Source: Albugo candida (lineage: Eukaryota; Oomycota; Peronosporomycetes; Albuginales). From it: a DNA stretch of 64,000 nt. The notes under the pieces were generated by a model, which was given only the letters and a program-made list of their open reading frames with translations, made no database searches and was not told the DNA's origin. The stretch is from assembly GCA_040437565.1 (NCBI GenBank), contig JBDOQK010000001.1, positions 992,001-1,056,000 on the forward strand, read 5' to 3'. The first letter of the stretch is position 1. Every line of letters starts with the position of its first letter. The translations under genes were made by a program, and so were the position numbers. Of this stretch, positions 11,897 to 23,163 are shown piece after piece.

Positions 11897-11996
11897 NNNN
11901 NNNNNNNNNNNNNNNNNNNNNNNNNNNNNNNNNNNNNNNNNNNNNNNNNNNNNNNNNNNNNNNNNNNNNNNNNNNNNNNNNNNNNNNNNNNNNNNN
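11897..11996. other. Assembly gap of 100 N inside the P5 ATPase 5' end
   Basis: The flanks are not duplicates, so real sequence is missing. The gap probably contains part of the N-terminal coding sequence of the P5 ATPase. Confidence 0.9.
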
Positions 11997-12071
11997 ATAT
12001 TCGCAACACCAGTACTCGGGGTTATGGTGTATAGGACACGCAGGATACTCGGATCGTGATTTAAACATCAT
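11997..12071 (-). CDS. Possible first exon of the P5 ATPase
   Basis: A minus-strand frame begins with two Met codons (first at 12071) and runs into the gap, with a Cys/His-rich stretch (YPACPIHHNPEYWCCEY). Position and strand suit the missing N-terminus of the ATPase, whose own ectodomain also has scattered Cys. It is in a different frame from the main body, but the gap size is unknown and an intron is possible. The frame also extends further upstream without an ATG. Treat as a guess. Confidence 0.3.
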
Positions 12072-12407
12072 GGACTCAAGAAGTTCCGTCAAAACTGAAA
12101 CAAGCAGAATGCACGGACAATTTGTAGCGATCGAATGCTTCCATAAATGTCTCGACACGTTCGATCAAGTAAGAAGCGCCACCATTACGATTAGCAATAG
12201 TTACTTATCAAGTAAAGGAGGTTTACACGAACCGTAACCTAGCTTCCGTTACTGTAAGCTGTTCTATAAAAGGTTATCCTTATTTATATCCCTTCGCAAG
12301 ATTAGCACCGCGTGAAAATATAGCGATATGTTGCTGCAACACTTGCATTTCATTCCGTAATATATCAAGAAAACGTTCTTATTCTTACGTCGTTAGTCAC
12401 GTATTTG
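12072..12407. promoter_or_regulatory. Shared upstream region of the P5 ATPase and the K+ channel
   Basis: The two genes are transcribed away from each other, so about 340 bp serve both. Close to the channel start (about 12347-12365) is TTTCATTCCGTAATA, which resembles the oomycete initiator (TCATTYY followed by an A/T-rich element). No other motif was recognised. Confidence 0.3.
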
Positions 12408-13709
12408 ATGACGAAAAACGAACGAAAGCATCCCGAACTCGATGATGATGAGTTAGATATTGAAATACGTCCCTGCGCACCCATCGATGACGTGTTTGCG
12501 GATGGCACGCAGCAGGATTCTTTGGCAAAGGGGAAGGGAAAACGTGCCACAGTATGGAAATCAAACGTCGAGTCCACAGCGCTGGAAATGTGTGAAGAAA
12601 CAATGGAAAATGAACCACAACCAACAGCGAGAAGGTTTTTCCGGAATATTCTAAAACTACCTAATACGGCCATCAAGCAAACGTGGAGCAAGCTAGACAT
12701 TTCAGAGGAAGGCATTTGCGAGGCAGAGCAGTATGGAGAATGTCGCGATGGATGGGTTTACAAAACCATTCACGATTTGCTATTTGGAAGCAACACGATG
12801 CAAGGGCAAATTTGTGGTGTTTTATTACTCCTTATGATATCCACAAGCGTTATTTTAGGTTTGTTTCTGATGAAATGTGGCTGAAAAGTACTAATGATCC
12901 CGAATGTAGCCACATTGGATAGCGTTCATTCCATTCGATTAGAATATGGTGAAACAATCTACACGCTCGAAGCTATTTTCACACTTATCTTTGCCGTCGA
13001 GTACATCCTTCGTGTCAGTTGTCTTCGGAAACCAAGCGAATACGTATGCAGCGCCATGGGAATCGTCGATATTTCGTCCATTGTACCGACTTTTATAAGT
13101 ATGTGCGTATTTTTCGAGTTTTATTACGTCATCTGACAAAAACGTGTAGCTTTTTTCATTCCTCACGCTCGTCCATTGGCTGATTTAGCGACATTGCGGA
13201 TTTTTCGCGTGATTCGGGTTTTCCGGGTCCTTCGTTTGGTACGGTTTGTTGATGCTGCGCGCGCACTGGAAGACAACATTGATGCCAACAAACTTCGAAT
13301 TGCTGTATTCATGTTTTCTGTCTTCTCTATGATCGTCGTGATTGGTTGTACAATGTATTTGATCGAAGGAGAAGCAAATGGGTTTTCAAACATACCCGTT
13401 TCATTGTATTGGGCTGTGGTTACCTTAACTACGGTCGGGTACGGTGATATCGCACCTCTGACAGTGCCTGGTCGATTGCTAGCTACGATGGTTATGTTCT
13501 CGGGTTATGGTGTCATCGCATGTCCGCTCGTACTTAACACACAGACAGAACAAGAGAAACTTGGAATGCATTGCGAATGCGTTCGTTGTTTTCGGCGATT
13601 GCATCAAGAGGATGCCAACTTTTGCCGTCATTGTGGGGCTGCATTGCGCGCCACAACAAAGTCACGGAAGAAAATAACTGAAGTTTCCAAAGAGGTTGTC
13701 CCATTGTAA
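12408..13709 (+). CDS. Voltage-gated K+ channel with C-terminal zinc ribbon, 399 aa
   Basis: Forms a K+-selective, depolarisation-gated channel as a tetramer. Three exons, introns 12859..12909 and 13099..13149 (51 nt each); the exons total exactly 400 codons. The order is: acidic cytosolic N-terminus (about 120 aa), S1 (VLLLLMISTSVIL), S2 and S3, then S4 with Arg at every third position (LRIFRVIRVFRVLRLVRF), S5, a pore loop with the signature TLTTVGYGD, and S6. After S6 comes a short segment with two CxxC pairs (CECVRCFRRL and FCRHCGAAL), a classic zinc-ribbon spacing, then a basic tail. I know of no standard Kv family that ends this way. No T1 tetramerisation domain is visible. An upstream TTG in frame was ignored in favour of the ATG. 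Confidence 0.9.
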
Positions 13710-13945
13710 TGTATTATAAACGGGTCTGACCCGAGTATTTTATTTCACATGTTTCGTTGTCTTCGTTTGGGTCGTTGTCGACCCGTCGGACGTATCGCTT
13801 CTGCCGAACTCGGAAGACGCAATGCTTGCGGCGTGGTGGCGTTTTCAGAATGCATGGGCCAATGCTCCTTCTCTTCTTCTGGCTCTTGGCTAGCACGTCC
13901 GCTGGAACCGGCTGAACTCTGCAACACCTCAATCAAACGATCGCG

Positions 13946-16900
13946 CTACATCACAAATGAGACTCCCTGTTGATCGCTTTCAGTATCACAACCAACCTGT
14001 TCGATTTCCTGTTCATACTTTGCTGCAAATCGCTTAAATTTACTTCGTGATCGCTCCAATTGCTATTTCATTAGATCTGAGAATTATCCATCATCTGATT
14101 CTGATTCGTACCTGAATAGTGGAATCTTGTCGATGCAATTGCTCCTCCAATTCTTTGCACTTTTCCTGTGCCTTCAACAGCGCACAAATCGGTAAAAGCA
14201 CTGGAGACTTTTCTGTACCATCTGTTCTTTCCGACCGCGTCCCAGTCATCCCCAATTCGGCGCTTTCAGCGCTGTCAGGTGTCATATATAGATCTGCCAC
14301 TAGCATATCGGGTGAGCACCTCCGGCCTTCTGCGCTTCCGTACACACTCTCAAGCTCACGTGCAAGCACATCTCTCTGCTCCTTCATAGCTGTCAATTCA
14401 GCCTCTTTTTCAGCCAACTTCTGACGTACTAAAGTCGCCACACCTTCCAATTTCGCATTTCGAACTTGTTCCATCTGAATCTGATCTCGAAAACGTTTAC
14501 TTTCCAATTGGAACGATCCAATTTTCGCTTCCATTTGGACGATTTTCTGAGCAGAAGCTGCACGTTGAGCTTCCGCACCATACCTTTGTGCCGATATCTC
14601 TGTCGAAATGGATCGTTGCGTCGTCACAGCTCCCTCCAACGCCAATTCTCGCGCTCGTGCACCCGCTAACGCTTCTTCCTTTTCACGTAATTGATCTGTT
14701 AAGTGTGATATCTGATCCCGATAAGTTGTTATTTCCAACTGATAATTCGAACTCTTAACTCCCTCGGCCTCTTTCCCTCGCTCCATTTCCTCAATCCGCT
14801 TCCTCAAAGCCTCATTTACACTCGTGAGTTCCTCATTTATTCGACTCATTTCATTTCGGCCAATTTGAACGCCTTCCAATTGCTTCGCTACCGATCGTAA
14901 CGTACTTTCCAAATCATCGCGTTCAACCTCGAGACCGTCACGCAGTCGTTCCACCATTTGAATCCGCTGTTTGAGCTGTACTGCTCGCTCTTCCATTTGT
15001 CCGAGCTGTACCCTCATCATCGAGCACTCTTCACTCACATTCTGATTCTCTGAGGTCATATTCTCTAAATCGGTCAATAACGCTTTTCTCTCATGAATCT
15101 CAAGCAGACGTTCTTGTTCCAATCGATCAATCTCAACTCTCCCTTTGCGGACCGCTGATTCCATCTCCACGAGCCGATTTTCCGTTTGCTCCATTCGATC
15201 CTCAAGAGATCGTTTCTGATTCAGTGTCTGATTCAACTCACCCAATTCCATAGCGTGCTGTTCATGCATCTTTTTCTCGGCAGTTTCCATGCCGGCAATC
15301 TTCTCCATCAATGTATCCATCTGATCGTGCAGAGAGTCATTCTCTTGCTCGATAGCCTCGAGAGATTGTCGGGCGCATGACAACTCACTCAAAAGCGTCG
15401 AGGACGTCTCCTCATGAGTACGTGATCGACCGCGAGCTTCTTCGAGCTGAAGACGCACACGTTCCAATTCCCGCTCCACCTGACCGACATGAGCATCAGC
15501 CTCATCACGTGATGATTGCATCCGATCCAAAAGCGCTTTGCTCTGTTCAAGACTTGAGGCTTTTTCCAATAACAACTCATCTTTCTCGGCATTTCGACTT
15601 TGAGTCTCAAGCAAAAGAGCTTCGATCCGATTGTGAGATTGACGCGCTTGTGAGAGCTCTTCTTCCAACAAGACAATTCGCTTTTGGGCGCTTTGATGCT
15701 CACGTTTCTCGCGATCCATCTGAGTCTCCATTTCGTGGAATTGACTCGATACAAACTTGAGACGATTCTGCGCTTCCTGAAGCTGTTGTGTCATTTCCAG
15801 CGACTTGGTACGATCCATAGCTGCTTGATGATGCGTCCATCCGAGCTGTTTGCATTCCATATCGCTTGTAAGCTGTTCGTATTGGGTTTCGAGATACTGA
15901 GCGCGTTGGAGAGCAGAACGAAGTTCCAAGCTGCTTTTCTCATACTTGTTCATCCATTCTTCCTTTTCACGTTGAGCTAGAGTTTGATTCTGCTCCAACA
16001 AAGCGATTTCTTTCTGGAATCGAAGTAGTTCCTCTTGGAGACGACGATCTGTCTGTTTCGATGCGTCCAAACGAGCACACAACTGAGTATTCTCGTCGCG
16101 AAGACTTTCAGATTGTTTTCGTAGCGATACAACTTCCGACTCGAGACGGATGGATGCGGTTTCCAGTGCTTCGACGCGACTTGCGTCCGGTTTGGACACA
16201 CGAAGAAGAGCGTTTTCATTCTGAAGTGTTTCGATCTCTGTCAATTGGACACGAATAAGAGCCATTTTATCCTCCAGTGCGTGTTGTGCTTGTTCTCGTT
16301 CGAGCTGAAGCATTCGATTTGATTCCTCGAGTTTTTTCAGCTCCATCTCAACAACTTGCGTCTCCAATTTGCTCTCTTGAATGCGTTTCTCAGCCTCAAC
16401 GAGATCTTCCATCAGTTTTTGACGTTGTTGCCGATTCTGCTCGCGTTCCTGTTGTAGCCATTTGCGTTCTTGTGCGATTAAACTGCGATATCGATGGCCC
16501 GGCGCTGCGTCGTCCTCCATTTTCGCGTGAGCATTATCTCGTTCTCGGATCAGACGTTCCATTTCTCCGTCCCGAGACGCCAGAACGCGATTTAGACGCT
16601 GTGTTTCCTGGTCTCGATCGTTGAGAACAGTGTCCATGGAACGTAATTCCCGATGCAAGCTCACATTCTTCTCACTTTCCAGACGTAATTGTTCCTCAAC
16701 AGCGCTCAGATTCGATCGTGTGAGCTCCAATTCCCGCGTTTGACTCAAGTATGACGTCTGTAGCTCAGAGAGTTGCTGTTGTAAGCGATTCTGTTGCGAT
16801 TGAAGCGCCTGAGCTTGTGCTTTTGTTTGTGACAAATCACTCAGTAACACGCGATTATGAGCCATTGCATTGTTCAGTGCGTTAGTGTATGAGATCTTAT

Positions 16901-18334
16901 CATAATGACATGCGCGGAGAGCGTCTTCCAAGCGATTTTTCTGCTGAATGAGTTGCTCCATTTCGGGAGTCGTTGCCTCAGGATCGGTCTCTTGCTCACG
17001 TGTCAGCATCAATTCATCTCGTTCTTGTTGCGTTGAAAGAAGCTTGCCCTGCAGCTCTTCATTCTCACGCTGAAGCTCCTCGCAAAGCTGCTGGAATCGA
17101 CGTAATTCAGTTGATAATTCTTCTTGGACACGCAAACGACCCGAAACTTGAGCGAGTTTTGCTTCATACTTTGCCGTTTGATCCGTCAGAAAATCGATAT
17201 GTGCGTTCAATTGTTCGACTTGGACGTCATCCTCTTTAATCGCTGAGGTTGATTCTGTGTTTGTGGGAAGGGAGGCAAGCTGTTGGGGAGTGGTATGATG
17301 TCGTTCTGTGGACATCTTACTCGCCAGACGCTTTATTTCGAGGTCGCGAGCTTGGAGCTGAGCTTGGAGGAGATCGCAGTGCTTTTGGAGTGCTGTGTGG
17401 TCTTTTGTGAGCGTTTGCACGCTATTTTCAAGCTGGGCAATCAGCTGACGCTTCTTGTCGTTGGAATGAAGCAATTGAGGCGATTTTGGCTTTGTTTCGG
17501 GAAGAAAAGCTTCACCTGTGATTTCGATCCGCTTCGATAAAAAGCGTTAAAATGGCCAAAAAAGAGGGAAAATGGTACCGGAGGGAGCGGAGGGATCTCT
17601 GCCGTTTGTAAGGCTTCTGTTTGGAGCAAAATTTCCATTTTGTTGCGCAGATTTTCGATAGTTTGATCCTACAAAACGCCTCAGTTTGTATTTTGGGCCA
17701 TTTACGTCGTACTTTATCGCGCAATTGCGCAATCAATTGGTTGTTTGTGAAGAGGAGATGTTTAACTTCATCTCTGGCGCTTTGTACATTCAAATGACAC
17801 GCATTTTCGCGCTCTGAAAGGCTTTCTTCCTGCTGTATGAGCTCTAAATGAAGCTTTCGAGGATGTGAATACCGATCAAGATACCGGTAACTAACGGTAC
17901 GAACACTGTTATTTTCTTGAATCAAATTGGTGTTTTCTTGCTGCAGAAAGGAGAGCATTTGACGTTGTTGCTCGCACTCGCGATTAAAGGCGATGGTGGA
18001 GGTCTCTAAAGACGAATTACGCTCCGTAATGTGAACGATATCGGTGAGTAGATGATGGACGAGCGGTACGCTGTCAAAACTGAGCGGCTACAGGAGAAAT
18101 TAGACGAGCAAACGTGATCTTAGAAGAACGTTTATGACGTACTTCTGTGTACTCCATAGCTCGTAACTGATTCTGAACGCTTGCCATGTCATTGGATAGT
18201 GTCTGTAAGACATTCTCTTTCGTGTGTTGTGAGGAGAATGTGGCAGAGGAAGGAGATCGCGGCGATACATTTTCCATTGAATCGCGTTGCGAAAAGCGTA
18301 GACCCGTGCTGTCGGTACTACCGGTACTACTCAT
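13946..18334 (-). CDS. CEP135/BLD10-like centriole protein, 1,380 aa
   Basis: CEP135 (BLD10 in Chlamydomonas) joins the centriole cartwheel to the microtubule wall and is needed to build basal bodies. Six exons; introns at 14063..14111, 17532..17578, 17669..17712, 17854..17904 and 18088..18142. The exons sum to exactly 1,381 codons. After a Ser/Thr-rich start comes the conserved N-terminal CEP135 block: FDSVPLVHHLLTDIVHITER, then ENNSLHLELI, then TNNQLIAQLRDK. Later comes VEQLNAHIDFL, which matches the CEP135/TSGA10 element. Nearly all the rest is continuous coiled coil. The second intron is 51 nt and lacks a stop, so retention would keep the frame. A Met 39 bases further upstream (18373) is an alternative start. 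The 5' end is repeated at 18585..18911 by an assembly overlap. Confidence 0.8.
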
Positions 18335-19061
18335 GCTAGACGATATACCGATACTGCAAAAGACCGGTACCATACCGGTTCAGCTTTCATGGCGGAAGGA
18401 AACGCACTCAAAGAATTCGACGCATTACGCGCTAAAAAAACCGAATTGGAGGATGAAATCGCATCAATTACCAAAGAATTAACANNNNNNNNNNNNNNNN
18501 NNNNNNNNNNNNNNNNNNNNNNNNNNNNNNNNNNNNNNNNNNNNNNNNNNNNNNNNNNNNNNNNNNNNNNNNNNNNNNNNNNNNAAAGACGAATTACGCT
18601 CCGTAATGTGAACGATATCGGTGAGTAGATGATGGACGAGCGGTACGCTGTCAAAACTGAGCGGCTACAGGAGAAATTAGACGAGCAAACGTGATCTTAG
18701 AAGAACGTTTATGACGTACTTCTGTGTACTCCATAGCTCGTAACTGATTCTGAACGCTTGCCATGTCATTGGATAGTGTCTGTAAGACATTCTCTTTCGT
18801 GTGTTGTGAGGAGAATGTGGCAGAGGAAGGAGATCGCGGCGATACATTTTCCATTGAATCGCGTTGCGAAAAGCGTAGACCCGTGCTGTCGGTACTACCG
18901 GTACTACTCATGCTAGACGATATACCGATACTGCAAAAGACCGGTACCATACCGGTTCAGCTTTCATGGCGGAAGGAAACGCACTCAAAGAATTCGACGC
19001 ATTACGCGCTAAAAAAACCGAATTGGAGGATGAAATCGCATCAATTACCAAAGAATTAACA
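18008..19061. repeat. 477-bp flanking duplicate around gap 18485..18584
   Basis: Bases 18008..18484 equal 18585..19061. Each copy holds the divergent start of CEP135 (minus) and the first codons of PSMD9 (plus, ATG at 18389 and again at 18966). In the true locus one copy exists, so the partial PSMD9 start at 18389..18484 and the partial CEP135 start at 18585..18911 are not extra genes. Confidence 0.87.
18912..18965. promoter_or_regulatory. 54-bp divergent promoter, CEP135 / PSMD9
   Basis: Only 54 bp separate the two start codons (also seen at 18335..18388 in the duplicate copy). The segment is rich in GGTA/TACC palindromic bits, including GGTACCATACCGG and repeated CCGGTACT. These could be a shared binding site, but I cannot name a factor. 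Confidence 0.35.
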
Positions 19062-19727
19062 GCCGGACCGATGGCTGTAGGCATAAAGGGCCCTCTCGTC
19101 GACTCTGAAGGCTTTCCCCGCGCTGATATCGACATATACACCGTACGACATCAGCGACATCGATTGGCAACACTCCAAACAGATCACTTGTCCACAATGC
19201 GTCGAATCGAAACACTTCTCCCAATGTACCTCCACAATCTCTCCATTTTTTTATTCTAACGACACGCTGTAGTCTTTTACATCCACAAACTCCAAATACC
19301 TTTTCGGAAAAACCCGCCAACACTTCGCGCGCTTTGCCAAAGACACGCGCCAAACCATTCGCAAGCATCCAATCCGTCGAACAAAGTTGAGATATATTTC
19401 CATATATGTGATAAAGCATACGCTAATGCTGTCATCCCATAAGACTCACCAGCAGCGAGCGCCGGACTCGAGCCAAATGACCTGATCGTTCGATTTGGAA
19501 GCGCAGATGCAAGCAATCATCGGAATCTCGCAGCCATTCGGGATATCGTTTCGCATCACCTCAACCAGCCCATTGCAATTGAGATACTTCGTCATTCAAA
19601 CACGGAAACCGAATCATTGAAACTCATTCATTTAGAATTGATTCCACAGCGATGGAGTGGGAACGGAACGCTTGGATGTCAATTTGCGGCTTCATCAAAC
19701 TCGCACATTCTTTCCGTCGGAAATTAA
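18966..19727 (+). CDS. PSMD9: 26S proteasome assembly chaperone PSMD9/Nas2 (p27), 218 aa
   Basis: Nas2/p27 escorts the ATPase Rpt5 during assembly of the proteasome base and is absent from the mature complex. Three exons, introns 19226..19272 (47 nt) and 19386..19443 (58 nt), total exactly 219 codons. The N-terminal helical hairpin is followed by the family signature GPLVDSEGFPRADIDIYTVR and the helix LATLQTDHLSTMRRIETLLP. The C-terminal half is a PDZ domain with the carboxylate-loop region NSPAASAGLEPNDLIVRFGS and the helix NLAAIRDIV. The last 33 coding bases overlap the 3' end of the convergent channel gene (19695..19727). Confidence 0.92.
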
Positions 19728-22632
19728 AGTCTCATGCGCTTTGATTTTTGTTTGTAATTCGATAATTTGCTTTTCCAATTCTCGAATTTGACGTTTCTGT
19801 GAAAACAATTCACTTTCTTGGGCGCCGACAATCGATTGGAGATGCTTTATATCGGAATTCTGTACGGCTTCGAACATTTCCGCTTGCACGAAACTCGCAT
19901 ATCGTTCGAATTTCATCCGATAATCGCGATTCCCGCTTTCCTCCGTTTTCAATTCGTTTTTGAATGTGACAATCTTTTCGCAATATCGATCCATCCCGTA
20001 CGGACTCGACATGGAACGCTTCACAGGCGACATATCCGAACAAATTGTCTGCTTGGCGACTTCATTCTTTTTGGAATTGTTGGTGAACGATTCGACCAGA
20101 AAACCGACCACAATTGGTAACAAGATGTTACTCACAAGAATACGAAATCCAAAGAAGAAAACGATCGTTCTGTCCGACTGAGTGATCGCATGAGCCGCAT
20201 CCATCACCATCGTCCATCCTGACAACGTCGCCACGTTGAAAAGTGTCACTAAAGTCTCATGGAACGTCTCCATTTGGAACTCGGAACGCACTTTGAACCA
20301 CGCTTTTGCTTGTGATTGCATGGATTTCGTGAATGATTGAGACAGAGCTTCGCCATAAAACGCTTGCATGAAGATACCACACGCATATGTGACGCTAAAT
20401 ACCACCAAAAACAGCTGAAACATGAGCGGGAAAATACGATGCATTGTATCGAGGATCTCTCGGAATGGATGGATGAGATTCAGTAACTTGAGCACACGGA
20501 GCGATCGAATCGCTAATGCCAAATCGTAAAAAATGAGTGAGATATGGGGCGGATCTCGAAACGATGTGATCCCGTAGAAAATCCATCCGACAAATGCAAT
20601 GCCAAAATCCAAGCGACAAAATGGACGATGGAAAAAGTCTCTGCCGAAAGCGTACATTTTCAATGCGATTTCAGCGGTGAAAAGCCATAAAAGAGCTTCG
20701 CCAATCGATCTCCAAATCTTATTGACTGAGAATGCGAGCTCGATATTGTTCACTTGAACGGCTTGAACGATCGAGAGAGCGATTATAACACCAACAATGC
20801 ATTCCGCGAGAACCACTGGATACTTGTCGAAAAGATTGATCTGATACAATAAAAGTGATCGCACTCGGGCTCGTGTGTGATGTCCAAAGAATGGAATGGC
20901 CCATCTCGATAGAAATCGAAGTTGATTGACATTGTGATCATTGTTTTTTTCCATTTGAACACTCAGAAACGAACAGAGCTCATAAAAGTCGTCTTGCTCG
21001 AGATAGCCGACTTGAGAGACATCGATAGTGTTGAAAATCAGTGTCATTTCCACCTCTGTCCATTTCGGTCGGAGATGGCCACAGACACGGATCCAATTTT
21101 TCAAAGATAAGTGACGTGATGGCGGATTCGATCGGTGCAACGATCCATTCCTCTGTGTGTATTGAGTGTCGATATCCTCGGACAAGACTCCAAATGCAGC
21201 ATCCATCGCCGCCTTCCGCTTTTGCAATCGCTTAAACAACATCTCTTCGGTGTACTTTCGATACGATCGATACGAAACAGCGATGGAGAGCTTGGCGAGG
21301 AAGTAATTTGTCAGTAGAACCACAATAATGAAAAATACGGCGCTCCATTCCGTTTGGATATAGTATGGGTACATACTCTGGACCAAGTATGGAGGGCTGT
21401 GATGGATTAACAGGACGGTGTACATGGAGCTGGATAAAGACGCAAAGTATGGCGCTTGGACTTGATCGCTGAGATCTGAGAAGAGAAGGAAAGCTACCAA
21501 TCCAAAGAACGCCAAGACGCAAAATAAGAGTAATAACACGATCAACACTTTTTGAACGGCTCGGAGACAACTCCCAAAGATAATCCGAAGGTTCCGTCGA
21601 CGTGTTATAAGGAAAAACGGACGAAATGCGCGTGAGAAGCGATAAGGATTCCATTCGGGAACAATTATATACGCAAATATGTCCATAATAGTGACGCAGA
21701 GCATTAGGATCCGTACGTAGGCCCACGGCTGACGAGAGATAAATCTCTTTTTGGTCGTCTTGGAGCTCACAAACCAGCGAATATATACATCCAAACTGAA
21801 AAGGAAGACGCAAATGATATCGACCCAGAAGAAGGGATAGTCGATATATCCTGCGGCACGGGTTGGCTTCTCGAAAAATGCCAATGAACACGATATACAC
21901 CCAATGATAGTGTATACCAGACGGTATACACTAGAATGGAAGAGGTCGTGCATGTATAGTGCCGGTACATCTAACCGGTAACCGAGTTTGCGCGCGTGAA
22001 GAGCGTCGCGGATGAACGAAGCGGCAATGAGATCTTTGTCGGCTTTTGATTGCACGGGAGGGGCGGAGTGGGGTTGTTTAACACATGATAGAGCAAATTC
22101 ATGTTGAACCTCACGTGCCATATCTTTTGCAGTGCTGTTTTCTTCGTTTAGTTCGTTTAAACGCCTCCATTTCCTTTGATTCTNNNNNNNNNNNNNNNNN
22201 NNNNNNNNNNNNNNNNNNNNNNNNNNNNNNNNNNNNNNNNNNNNNNNNNNNNNNNNNNNNNNNNNNNNNNNNNNNNNNNNNNNCGGCTTTTGATTGCACG
22301 GGAGGGGCGGAGTGGGGTTGTTTAACACATGATAGAGCAAATTCATGTTGAACCTCACGTGCCATATCTTTTGCAGTGCTGTTTTCTTCGTTTAGTTCGT
22401 TTAAACGCCTCCATTTCCTTTGATTCTCTAAGACGACCACATCAAATCGAATTTTGAATTGACTGATTGAGGGTTTAGACACCAAATTAGGATTAGTGCC
22501 TGGAGGATCAGAATGCTCCATTGGGAAATAAGAAGGAGCAATAGCGGTGTGATAGGGTGGTAACAAGGGCGTGGATTCTTGTACCTGACGCTTACTACGA
22601 TTCGTCACGGGATCCCATGATGATTGCGTCAT
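19695..22632 (-). CDS. Two-pore channel (TPC)-like cation channel, about 897 aa
   Basis: TPCs are endolysosomal or vacuolar Na+/Ca2+ channels made of two six-helix domains. The gene has no introns; once the flanking duplicate and gap (22184..22283) are discounted it is exactly 898 codons. The N-terminus holds a dileucine-like STPLLPP. Domain I has an S4 with RRRNLRIIF and a pore loop MYTVLLIHHSPP. The linker carries one good EF-hand (FNTIDVSQVGYLEQDDFYEL). Domain II has an S4 (RSLRVLKLLNLIHPFR) and a pore loop TLFNVATLSGWTMVMDA, where well-studied TPCs have an Asn pair before the Trp. The C-terminus is a coiled coil (SQKRQIRELEKQIIELQTK). One EF-hand with a coiled coil is closer to plant TPC1 layout than to animal TPC2. 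Confidence 0.85.
22040..22427. repeat. 144-bp flanking duplicate around gap 22184..22283
   Basis: Bases 22040..22183 equal 22284..22427. They lie in the N-terminal coding part of the two-pore channel. Removing one copy plus the gap gives an in-phase gene, which supports an unmerged overlap. Confidence 0.87.
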
Positions 22633-23163
22633 TCAGGAGACAAGCAAATTATGTGGGTTGGACACTAAAATTGGAAGCGTTGTTTAGCCAATCCTATTGC
22701 GTTAGAAGATGCCTCTTAGCCAATCATATGATAGAGTCACGTACCGCTTGTCTCAATCAATGCCACGGCGATAAACCCCTCTTACGCTCTTGCATAACGA
22801 TTCTTCTATCAGCACGCAAAAAGTCTCCCGCTGATGATTATGATGGACTAATTGGATTGCTTTCTACTTCCATAAACGTTCTCGAACAATCGAAGTTGTT
22901 TTAAACAGTTTGCAACCTTATATGGATACACTTACATTTACTATAGCNNNNNNNNNNNNNNNNNNNNNNNNNNNNNNNNNNNNNNNNNNNNNNNNNNNNN
23001 NNNNNNNNNNNNNNNNNNNNNNNNNNNNNNNNNNNNNNNNNNNNNNNATGGATACACTTACATTTACTATAGCAGATACCAAACATGACTCTGTTTTATA
23101 CAAAGCCACTGGAAGCCAACAAACATTCATTCCTCAACATTCCCAAAGGAAACATCAACTGAA
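22633..23163. other. Divergent intergenic region, two-pore channel / Hsp10
   Basis: About 530 bp between two start codons, including gap 22948..23047. That gap is flanked by a 26-bp duplicate (22922..22947 = 23048..23073). No gene or regulatory site was recognised. Confidence 0.5.

Noticed and set aside
12105-12158. Start of the P5 ATPase at 12158 with a hydrophobic leader
   Set aside because: The codon is GTG, which is not a credible start in a eukaryotic nuclear gene; a true ATG pair lies at 12071.
22557-22904. 115-codon frame upstream of Hsp10
   Set aside because: Overlaps the start of the two-pore channel on the other strand and shows no protein-like pattern.
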